This document shows, piece after piece, positions 6,401 to 13,931 of a DNA stretch of 13,931 nt. Within the stretch, counting starts at the first letter, position 1, and every line of letters starts with the position of its first letter. Location of the stretch: NCBI RefSeq assembly GCF_000611645.1, contig NW_014012935.1, forward strand, positions 1-13,931, in the 5' to 3' direction. The DNA comes from Monoraphidium neglectum (lineage: Eukaryota > Chlorophyta > Chlorophyceae > Sphaeropleales > Selenastraceae). A program made the position numbers and the translations under genes. Under the pieces are notes generated by a model that saw nothing but the letters and a program-made list of their open reading frames with translations, made no database searches and was not told the origin of the DNA.

Positions 6401-8434
6401 TCAGTATGCACGCATGTCACCAAAGCCTGCGGCAACAGACCGGCGGCGGCCCGGAGGCCGGGCGGCGCCAGGGGGGGGGGCGCAGGCAGGTGCGCGAAAA
6501 GTCAACAAGGTCCCTCCCAGGTAGTGGCCATACCAAACCGCAGAGCCCCCCGGGCCTGCAGCTGCACCAAGGTGGGAAAACGGCGCACCGCGGTGGCAAG
6601 GGCGTCCTGCTCATCCCGAGGCAGCTCGAGCGCGTCGAGGTGCGGCAGCCAGGGGGCCGCGGCCATGTGCTTGACGCCCACCACGGCAGCCCGCATCATC
6701 GCCGCGCGGTAGCGAGTTGAATAGAGGCCCACAACCATGTTTGAAACGGCCAGGCGCCGGAGCGAATGGAGTGGGGCGGCGGCTAGGGCTGCCCACGTCT
6801 TTTGGCCGGACGCCTTCCCTGCGGACACCTTGCCTGCACAGGCGTAAGGGCATTCAAAGCAGAGGCCAGTCAGCCTAGGCAGCCACGGCGCGTCTGCCAA
6901 AACACGCACGAGATCCAGCTGCGACGCGACCCGCGCCGGGCGCGCTTGGTCGGTCGGCGAAGACACGTGGAGTAGCAGCACGCGCAGCGAAGGCAGCGGC
7001 ACGGCGGCCAGCGCTTTCAGCCAGTGGCCCGATGCCGCCGCGTCCGCATCCCCAGATATGGCCAGCTCCTCCACGCCCGCCATCCACGGCGCCGCAGCGA
7101 ACGCCGCGGCGGCCGCGAACGAGCACACATCGACCTTCAGTCGCCGCAGCCGCGGCAGGCGCATCGCGGCCAGGTGGGGGGCTGGGTCCTCGTCGGCGCC
7201 TGCGCTGATCCTGTCCACCACCAGACTCTCAAGGGCCGGAAGCTCCACGCCCCGCAGCGCCCTCATGTCCTCAACAGTCAGCATATCATCATCGTCGTCC
7301 CCAAAGGACAGCAGCAGCTGCCGCAGGCAGCGGAGCCGCCCCGCCGCCGCCGTCGCACTCAGGGCCTGCAGGGCCACGCCGTAGGCTCTGCCGGTCAGGA
7401 TTGACAGCACGATCGCCGTCAGGCCCGCCGGGCAGGCGGGGCTGCCTAGCACCTCCACCGCCTCGGGCGAGACGCGCTCGGCGCCTAGCTCCTGCGGGGG
7501 TTTTTGTGCGGGCGTTTGCCATGGGGCGGAGCGTCTCGGAAGGGTCTAGCGCGACTGTAGCGCAGCGCACGCGGCCCAACCGCATGCAAGGCTGCCCGCG
7601 CGCCAACCGAGCCGGCCCGCAGCCCCCGCGCCGCACCTGCAGGTGGGGCCAAGCCCGGCAGGCCAGCGCGTCCCGCAGCGCCCGGCTGCCGTCGGCGCGC
7701 ACGCTGCGCAGCGAGAGGGACCGCAGCTCGGGCAGGTGGCGCGCCGCGGCGGCGACCAGCACGCCCATACCACTGTTCTCGGTTGAGCAGGTTTCGAGAT
7801 CGATCTCGAGCCGCTGCAGGAGCGGGAAGTTGGGGAGGCAGCTTGCAAGGTCAGCGATCTCGTACGGGTGGACAACCTCGTCCCATTTGTTGTTGAAACT
7901 GAGGGAGATCAGACTGTTGAAGCCCAGCTGCGGAAGGATGATGGACGGAAATGATGTGTAGTAGGGTTTGGAGATGCAAACGCGCAGCGCCCGCGCAGCC
8001 GGCGCCAGCCGTGGCGCCGCGGCGACGAGGCCGTTCCAGTCGCGCTCATGCGCCACGGCGACGCGGATCAGCCGCGGCCACTCGTCTACAATGGAGCGAG
8101 CTTTGCGGTTGACGAGTCGCAGGGAGCTGCGTGCGGCGATGATGCCGGAGCTGTCGTTGTGGACTCTGCTGCCGCTGCTCGTGCTGGTGCTGGGGGGGAG
8201 GTCCGGTGCGACCTGCCAGACCACAGCACTGTTATATCGCCGCATGTCGGGGCAGCTGTCCAGGTCGCAGCTGCCCAGCCACATATGGGCGATCGCTTCA
8301 GCGCAATTGGCCGGCAGCTGCGGCTCCGCCGACCAGGGCCAGAGCGGCGAGCAGCACAGCGTGTCTAGATCTTGCCGCTCGCCCTGGCCTGGCTGCGCAC
8401 GCGCCAGCTGCTGTCGCTGCCTTCGACCAGTCAT
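6401..8434 (-). CDS. LRR2: F-box-like, leucine-rich-repeat protein with an extra 3' intron
   Basis: Proposed exons are 8434-7637, 7491-6534 and 6426-6401, giving 593 aa. The start MTGRRQRQQ aligns with MAEQRQRQQ of LRR3; frames continuing upstream lack paralog support. The F-box-like segment begins at LPANCAEAIAHMWLG (about 40) and ends with SSLRLVNRKARSIVDEWP; LRRs follow as in LRR1. The first intron (7492-7636, 145 nt) shifts frame and must be removed. The second (6427-6533) is unique to this copy. When removed, the C-terminus becomes RFGFGDMRAY, close to RFGDAMY of LRR1; when retained, translation ends at 6502 with RFGMATTWEGPC. A short insertion after ECPYACAGK also distinguishes this copy. 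Substrate-receptor function is inferred from the family. Confidence 0.8.
6427..6533 (-). other. Introner-like 107-nt intron in LRR2, with flanking direct repeat
   Basis: The minus strand reads CGGTTTG|GTATGGCC ... TTGCCGCAG|GCTTTGGTGAC. TTTGGT occurs at both ends, as a target-site duplication would leave, and its GT supplies the donor. LRR1 and LRR3 have uninterrupted CGGTT[TC]GGTG at this place. The insert carries a run of 10 C (plus-strand G at 6471-6480) and a small GCCCGG/CCGGGC hairpin near 6449-6463. Phases 1/1 restore the paralogous ending. Confidence 0.65.
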
Positions 8435-8743
8435 ATTTATATTCAGCATACTGCACGGATACGTTGAAGCGTAGCAGATCTCGGGAGAAGCAGGGTTCGG
8501 AATTTGCGGGGTTGTTACCGGTATTGCATGATGCTTGGAGCCTTGGCTGGCGTCACTCGCTTCTACGGTGGTAAGGTCGTCCCTGCTGCTGCACTCGATG
8601 CACACCCGGGTCAACGATGCAGTGACCTGTACTCGTGCTGGTCTGCGTCATCTTACGCCTCCAAGCATGCAAGACCAGAGCCCTCTCGGGCCTTTTGCTC
8701 TTGTCAGTTCCAGATCCCCCAGGAATGCTGTGCTGCGTCGCGG
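8435..8743 (-). promoter_or_regulatory. Conserved upstream region of LRR2
   Basis: Shared blocks include ACGTATCCGT near 8459-8466, the 28-bp block at 8597-8624 and the 24-bp block at 8678-8701. Compared with LRR1 and LRR3, similarity stops near 8743, where the next unit begins, so about 200 bp of distal upstream DNA is missing here. Presumed promoter and 5' UTR. Confidence 0.5.
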
Positions 8744-9342
8744 AAACGCGCGGATTTGTGACAGGCGGGCGGCCGCGCCAATCGCGATGTATGTTGTCGG
8801 GTTGCGTTTGTGCGTCCCTTTTGCAGCACGACCACGCACCTGTTGGGTTGAAGCAGCTCGGCTTTAATGAGCAACGTCACTAGGCGCTGAGGATTGCTAT
8901 TGCAGTATCATTCCATTTGTTTTAGTCCCTCCTGTCACCACCGTGTGACGCTTGTTGCCGCCCCTGCCCCTGCTGGTTCATCGGTGCATGTTGCTGCCCT
9001 GCTTGCACAAGGCAACAACTGCTTCGTATCTTAGTTCAACCACATTTGAAAGTTGGGCAGGGCACAGGCACCAGAAGCAATTTACAAGCCGATGATTCTG
9101 GCCAGCACATTGTACAGCCGGTGCATTACGGGGGACACTCTTTGATGTGTCATCACTCCCATGTGGCTTGTGCCTGGCTGACCTCACACGCTTTGTTCTC
9201 TGCTGGGTGGGACCACCAGTGTCCTGCTAAGGGCAAACAGTTTCTCACTCCATTGGAAGTAGCATACAAGCGTGAAGCATGCGAGCTGCATGCACTGAGT
9301 ACAGCAGGAACAAACCGCTGAGCAAAGCGGGCCGGCGCAACA
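8744..9342 (-). repeat. LRR3 3' flank, duplicate of 5894-6400
   Basis: This is the second copy of the unit's 3' flank, starting at AAACGCG next to the end of the LRR2 upstream region, so the tandem junction is near 8743/8744. It lacks the 107-nt insertion found at the end of LRR2. It likely contains the LRR3 3' UTR. Confidence 0.75.
9082..9086 (-). terminator. Candidate poly(A) signal TGTAA for LRR3
   Basis: TGTAA on the minus strand about 257 nt past the LRR3 stop, a plausible 3' UTR length for a chlorophyte gene. Confidence 0.4.
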
Positions 9343-11265
9343 TCAGCACTTTGCAGCACCAAACCGCAGAGCCCCCCGGGCCTGCAGCTGCTCAAAGGTG
9401 GGGAAGCGGCGCGCCGCAGTGGCAAGGGCGCCCTTATAATCTTGAGGCAGCTCGAGCGCGTCCAGTTGCGGCAGCCAGCCGGCCGCGGCCATGCGCTCCA
9501 CCCCCACCACAGCCGCCCGCATCATCGCCGCGCAGGGCGCGATGTCGCGAGTTGAGTAGAGCCCCTCAAACATGTCTGCGACGGCCAGGCGCCGCAGCGA
9601 ATGGAGCGGGGCAGCGGCCAGGGCGGCCCACGCCCGCTGGGCGGACGCCTCGTCGCGGCTGGAGTACTCACACTTCAAACGGAGGCCAGTCAGCCTGGGC
9701 AGCCACAGCGCATGCGCCAGAACGCGCACTAGGTTCCGTTGTGACAAGAACCGCGGCGAGAACGTTTGGTCGATTGGCGGTGACATTCTGATGCGTAGCA
9801 CGCGCAGCGAGGGCAGCGGCACGGCGGCCAGTACTTTGAGCCAGTGGCCGGTTGGAGAAACGATCGAGTCCCCAAATATGGCGAGCTCCTCCACGCCCGC
9901 CATCCACGGCGCCGCGGCGAGCGCTGCGGCGGCCTCGAACGAGCACACATCGATCTTCAGTCGCCGCAGTCGCGGCAGGCGCATGGCGGCGAGGTGGGTG
10001 GCCGGGTCTTTGTCCGCGTATTGACCAATCTTGTGTACCACCAGGCTCTCAAGCGCCGGGAGCTCCACGCCCCGCAGCGCCCGCACGTCCTCAACAGTCA
10101 GCATGATCTCGTCCTCGTACCCAAACAGCAGCAGCAGCTGCCGCAGGCAGCGGAGCTGCCCCACCGCCGCCGCCGCGCCTAGCGCCCGCAGGGCTGCGCC
10201 GTAAGCTGTGGCAGTCAGGAGCGGCAGTGCGAGCGCCGTCAAGCCCGCCGGGCAGGCCACCAGCGCCTCCGCCGCCTCGCGCGAGAGGCAACCCGCGCAT
10301 AGCTCCTGCCGGGTCCCAAATGGGGGCGATTGTCACGGGGCGGAGCGTCTCAGTAGTGTCTAGCGTGCCTGTTAGGCGCCGGCTGAAGCGCAACGCACAC
10401 AGCGCAACCGCATGGAAGGCTACCCGCGTGCCAACCGCGCTGGCCCACAGCCCTGGTGCCGCACCTGCAAGTGGGGCCAAGCCCGGCTGGACAGCGCGTC
10501 TCGCAGCGCCCGGCTGCCGTCGTCATCCACGATTCCCAGCGAGAGGGACCGCAGCTCTGGCAGGTGGCGCGCCGCGGCGTTGACCAGCACGCCCGGTTTG
10601 TGGGTCTCTACCATAAAGAAGTTGTCGAGATCGATCTCGAGCCGCTGCAGGCGCGGGAAGAGGGGGAGGCACTCCGCCAGGGAATTGACTCTATGCGGGT
10701 CGACGTCCTCGAACTCATTGGTGTAGAGGCTCAGGGATATCAGGTTTTTGAAGCCCAGCAGCGGAAGCACGGCGGCCAAATCCACCATGAAGTGTTCGGA
10801 GGAGATGTGGATGCGCAGGGCGTGCGCGGCCGATGCCAAGCGCGGCGCCGCGGCGACGAGGCCGTCGCAGTCCGGTTCGTGCGCGGCGGCGATGTGGATC
10901 ACGCGCGGCCACTCGTCTACGATGGCGCGGGCCCTGCGATTGACGAGTCGCAGGGAGCTGCGTGCGGCGGCGATGCCGGAGCCGGCGTCGGCGCCGCTGC
11001 TGCTGCTGGTGCTGGTGCCACGCGGCAGGCCGGGCGCCACCTGCCGGAATTCAGCATTTGTATACCGCCACGTGTCTGGGCAGCTGTTTAGGTCGCAGCT
11101 GCCCAGCCAAATTTGGGCAATCGCTTCAGCGCAATTGGCCGGCAGCTGCGGCTCGACCGACCAGGGCCACAGCGGCGAGCAGCACTGCGTGCTTGAATCT
11201 TGCCGGTCGCCCAGCTGGCCTGGCTGCGCACCAGGCAACTGCTGACGCTGCCGTTGTTCCGCCAT
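9343..11265 (-). CDS. LRR3: F-box-like, leucine-rich-repeat protein
   Basis: Exons are 11265-10465 and 10305-9343, giving 587 aa. The start ATG sits in CACCATTATGGCGG, a good context matching LRR1; an in-frame ATG at 11280 is less likely. The intron (10306-10464, 159 nt) is a multiple of three but contains an in-frame stop at about 10420, so it must be spliced. The F-box-like N-terminus (LPANCAEAIAQIWLG ... SSLRLVNRRARAIVDEWP) has a Ser/Gly/Ala linker. The LRR part ends in RFGAAKC. The acidic GDDDD loop of the other copies is GYEDE here, and the segment around GDSIVSPTGHWLKVL to LKCEYSSRDE is clearly more divergent. This copy lies closest to gene C, 605 bp from its stop codon. Confidence 0.85.
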
Positions 11266-11789
11266 AATGGTGACCAGCAAACTTTACGGATACGTGGGAG
11301 CGTGGCAGATCACGGGAAGAGCAGGATTCGAGAGTTGGCGGGGTTTCCGATACCAGAATTGCACGTTGCGTGTCGAGGAGCCTTGGCATGCGTCACTTGC
11401 TTCTAACAAGACTGTCTCCCTTGCCGCAACTTGATGCACACCCGGGTCGATGATGCAGTGGCGCGGCCACAATGACGCTGCCTGTGTGCATGCTGGGCTG
11501 CTTTGAATGCCTGACATATCCGAGCATGCATATCCACAGCCCTCTTGGGCCTTTTGCTCTGGCCAGTTCTACACCCTTCAGCAACGCCGTGCTGTGCAGA
11601 GGCAACACCTCTGAGGGACCCTCAAGTAAGATAACATTGCTGTGTCCACAAGCACACGTTCATCAACGCGCAAAGGATTGTCGTCCCCAGCCCTTGTTGC
11701 TCGCAACAAAGCCCTCGTTGCTCACCACAAATGCTATGCCTCTGCGCGTGCACGCTTGCCCCCATGCTGCCTAGTCGCACACTGCATGC
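11266..11789 (-). promoter_or_regulatory. Conserved upstream region of LRR3 / gene C 3' flank
   Basis: This is the longest version of the LRR upstream region. It shares the 28-bp block (11433-11460) and 24-bp block (11537-11560) with all copies, and the distal part (about 11590-11789, including the word CATCAACGCGCAAAGGATTG) with LRR1 only. Gene C ends at 11871 on the same strand, so the region must also hold its 3' UTR. I see no TGTAA for gene C. Confidence 0.5.
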
Positions 11790-11870
11790 AGCTGGGGTGT
11801 CGCAACCAATCTTTGCGCCGGCCCCAACTACGCTACACCATTCAAAAGGATGCACGGCCATTGATGCACC

Positions 11871-12146
11871 CTACACCCCGCAGAGAGCCATCAGTTCCTC
11901 CAGGTCCTCTTCAACCCCGGCTGCCCCGCCGCCGCCGCCGCCGCCAAAGCCGCCGCCAAAGCCGCTGTCACTCACGCCGCCCACCACCCCACCGCCGCCG
12001 CCAGCCGGGTACGCAGGAATGGCACCCCAGCCGCTAGCAGGCGCGCCCTCAAAGCTGCCCTTTATAAAATGGCCCGTCTGGGCGCCGGGCGCCGCTGCGG
12101 GCGGCGGCGGCGGCGCGAGCAGGCCTGGTTGTTGGTGGGTGTAGGC

Positions 12147-12183
<37 letters not shown>

Positions 12184-13532
12184 AGCTGCTGCAGCGGCAG
12201 CTGTTGCTGCTGCTGCTGTTGCTGCTGCTGCTGTTGGTGCTGGTCAAACACAGGTGTGTCAGGGCAAGCGTGGTGGACGTTGTCACGAGCGGCCTGCCAT
12301 GGCACGGACGCAAAGACAGGGGCGGCCGCAGCCATGACAGGGGCAGGGTGGTCCTGACGGGCCAGCCACTGGGCCGCAACTGGCGCTGCCGACTGCTGTG
12401 CAGCAGGCAGCGTCGCCAACTGTGGCTGCGCTGCGAAGGGGGCGGGAGCCGGCGGCAACGCATGCGCCGCAAAGTGCACGGCGGGCGCCGCGGGCTCGGC
12501 GGGCGGGGCGAGAGGGGCCAGTGTGTATGGCTGGGCGTGCGGCGTGAGCTGCACCGACGGCGCACGCTGGGCGGGTGCCACGGGCAAGTAGGGCGCCGGG
12601 GCCGGCGCAGGCCACGGATTGAGTGTGGCACTCGCGGCAAGCGCCTGTGGCAAGACGGCGGCCACGGCCGGCCCAGGCACCAGGGACGCTGGCCCCGGCG
12701 TGGCCGGCGCCGGCGGCGACGGGCACCGGGCGAGCGGCGCCGATGGGGGCGCCGCTGCCGCCCGTGCTGGGGCGGCTTGAGGCTGTGCGCACACCAGCTC
12801 CTCCATCCATCGATCTTCGTCACCCTGCTCCTCCTGCTCATCATCATCGCCAAATTGCTGCCCTGACGGCGACGCCTCCCCGGCAGGCAGTCCCCCCTCC
12901 ACGGCTGCACTGGGCCGCGCCCACCAATCGGTGTCGTACCCCGCCCGCGACGCCCCCGCCGCCGCCGCGGCCGCCGCCGCGCGCGCGGCGTCGCGCTCCG
13001 CGCGTGCCTGTGCCATGAGCCGCTCCTGCTCCTCCACAAAGCCGGCCGCGTCCGCCTGCACGCCGGCGCGCCGCAGCATATCTTCTAGGCCCTCGCCCTC
13101 CGACCCCTCGCCACTGCCACCTCCGTCGCCGTCGCCGCCCCCGCCGGCGGCCCCTTTCCCGTGCACCGCCTCAATCTCGGAGATCCACCTCTTCAGCTCC
13201 TCCTCGTCGTCCTCCCCTCCCTGCCCCGGCCCCTCGGCTTCCGCTTCGTCGTCTGAAGATGCCAGCATGGCCCCAAGCAGCCGGTTGTATGCTTCCACGT
13301 AAGCCACGCGCCCCGCGCCGCCGCGGTGCGCCGCGAGCGCGGGGTGCGTGCCAAAGGCCGCGGCGCCCGCGCCGCTGCCGCCGGCGGTTGTGGAGGCGGT
13401 TGAGGGGGTGCGCTGGGGTGGGGCCGCTGGGGCGGGGCGGGGCCGGGCGGAGAGGTTGGCTGGCGAGTCTGGCTCTGACAGCCCGGGGATGAACCTGTAA
13501 GGGTGGGTGGACGGCACGATTGCGGAGCAGAC

Positions 13533-13567
<35 letters not shown>

Positions 13568-13931
13568 CGCGTGCACGCACATGTACGTGGGCGAGTGTGG
13601 GCAGGGGGCGGGGTGAGATGACACGGGGTGACACAGCTCGGAGAGGCGCAGAAGCTCGTATGCGCCATGAGCAGATCACAACAACGGGACGTAGTGAATG
13701 CGGCTGATGATTGGTAACTCAGCAAACGCCAAACCAAGCCCCTCAGCACGTGTTGTGCATCATCCCGGCAGCCAGAGCGACATCAGTCAACGTATATGCA
13801 AGCAGGGCCCCGCGCCCGCTGACCTGGCGGCGGCCGGCTGCTTGCCGCCCAGCAGCTCCGCCTGCCGCGCCGCGGCGGCGGCAGCCGCGGCTGCAGCGGC
13901 CGCCCGCCGCGCTGCCGGCGTCAGTGGCTGG
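11871..13931 (-). CDS. Gene C: Gln/Pro/Ala-rich acidic protein with FIPGL-SEPD motif (5' end off the right edge)
   Basis: Exons are 13931-13824 (partial) and 13494-11871, joined CCAG|GTCAGC ... TTACAG|GTTC. The first exon ends in Ala-rich RQAELLGGKQPAAAR. The junction then gives RFIPGLSEPDSP, the same motif and phase as in gene A. Residues of the last exon (F = 1): disordered Pro/Ala/Gly to about 60; VAYVEAYNRLLGAMLASSDD and acidic EDDEEELKRWISEIE (66-108); Gly/Asp-rich; a long Ala/Glu/Arg helix (134-180); acidic DDDEQEEQGDEDRWMEELV; a Pro/Ala-rich stretch of about 200 residues; a poly-Q region; a Gly-rich region; and the terminal EEDLEELMALCGV. No known domain is recognised. Acidic-hydrophobic segments plus Q/P-rich stretches would suit a transcriptional co-regulator or a condensate-type RNA-binding partner, but this is speculation. 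Confidence 0.75.
12150..12236 (-). repeat. CAG-rich poly-Q coding tract of gene C
   Basis: A pure (CTG)11 on the plus strand at 12150-12182 is followed by an interrupted CTG/TTG tract. It encodes two Gln runs separated by LPLQQL. A longer relic of this tract lies at 5365-5469. Confidence 0.9.
13531..13589. repeat. 59-bp perfect alternating purine-pyrimidine tract in the gene C intron
   Basis: A (GT)n run passes into (GC)n and then a mixed GTGCACGCACATGTACGTG segment, without any break in purine-pyrimidine alternation. It lies inside the 13495-13823 intron. The (GT)n/(GC)n composition is among the strongest known for left-handed DNA and is also a mutable microsatellite. Confidence 0.9.

Noticed and set aside
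6427..6533. Terminal inverted repeats marking a DNA transposon in the extra LRR2 intron
   Set aside because: The ends (ATGGCC... and ...CCGCAGGC) are not inverted repeats; only the direct TTTGGT repeat and a small internal hairpin are visible.
7289..8614. LRR2 as a frameshifted pseudogene with a start at 8614
   Set aside because: The apparent break at about 7640-7490 is the intron shared by all three paralogs, and the sequence upstream of 8434 aligns with the non-coding upstream regions of LRR1 and LRR3.
9046..9321. Plus-strand ORFs in the LRR2 and LRR3 3' flanks with similar peptides (GWDHQCP...VAYK)
   Set aside because: The similarity follows nucleotide identity of duplicated flanks. There are stops and indels between the copies and no codon-biased conservation on either strand.
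11871..13679. Gene C starting at the GTG at 13677-13679, with a His/Thr-repeat N-terminus
   Set aside because: That N-terminal part translates the intron (GT)n/(GC)n tract; the acceptor at 13495-13496 joins to the 13824 donor in the phase also used by gene A.
1..13931. CRISPR arrays, tRNA or rRNA genes, bacterial operon signals, viral genes
   Set aside because: None seen. Repeats are microsatellites or duplicated genes, and spliced genes indicate nuclear eukaryotic DNA.

Overview
The window looks like nuclear DNA of a GC-rich green alga, most likely a chlorophyte of the Chlamydomonadales/Sphaeropleales type. That placement is an inference from several traits: strong GC bias with GC-rich third codon positions, short GT-AG introns, low-complexity Ala/Gln/Pro/Gly coding sequence, CAG/CTG tracts, abundant TGCATG-type words, and TGTAA motifs (the usual chlorophyte poly(A) signal) in gene 3' flanks. 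Every gene I can support is on the minus strand. The long plus-strand ORFs are GC-driven shadows.

Layout, left to right. (1) Positions 1-2402: a multi-exon gene ('gene A') running off the left edge. It is Ala/Gln-rich, with a basic KGKGKHKGK patch and a YIPGL-LSEPD motif. (2) Positions 2403-2956: lower-GC intergenic DNA. (3) Positions 2957-11265: a tandem cluster of three paralogous genes (LRR1, 2957-4876; LRR2, 6401-8434; LRR3, 9343-11265). Each encodes about 590 aa with an N-terminal F-box-like segment and irregular leucine-rich repeats, and all share one intron at the same phase-0 site. The flanking DNA is duplicated with the genes: units 5894-8743 and 8744-11789 are tandem copies, and the LRR1 unit is a third, rearranged copy. 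(4) Positions 5364-5569: a relic of the polyglutamine part of gene C, stranded upstream of LRR1. (5) Positions 11871-13931: 'gene C', a Gln/Pro/Ala-rich acidic protein running off the right edge.

The main unusual points are these. LRR2 carries an extra 107-nt intron near its stop codon. It is absent from both paralogs and is flanked by a TTTGGT direct repeat, which looks like a recent introner-type intron gain; splicing it restores a paralog-like C-terminus. In LRR1 the shared intron is 153 nt long and stop-free, so its retention would be silent to frame. Genes A and C, which bracket the LRR cluster, share an R-[YF]-IPGL-(L)-SEPD motif created across an identical phase-2 splice junction, so they are probably paralogs. 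Together with the gene C relic this suggests a locus built by repeated segmental duplication. The LRR proteins are plausibly substrate receptors of SCF-type ubiquitin ligases. I recognise no specific function for genes A and C.
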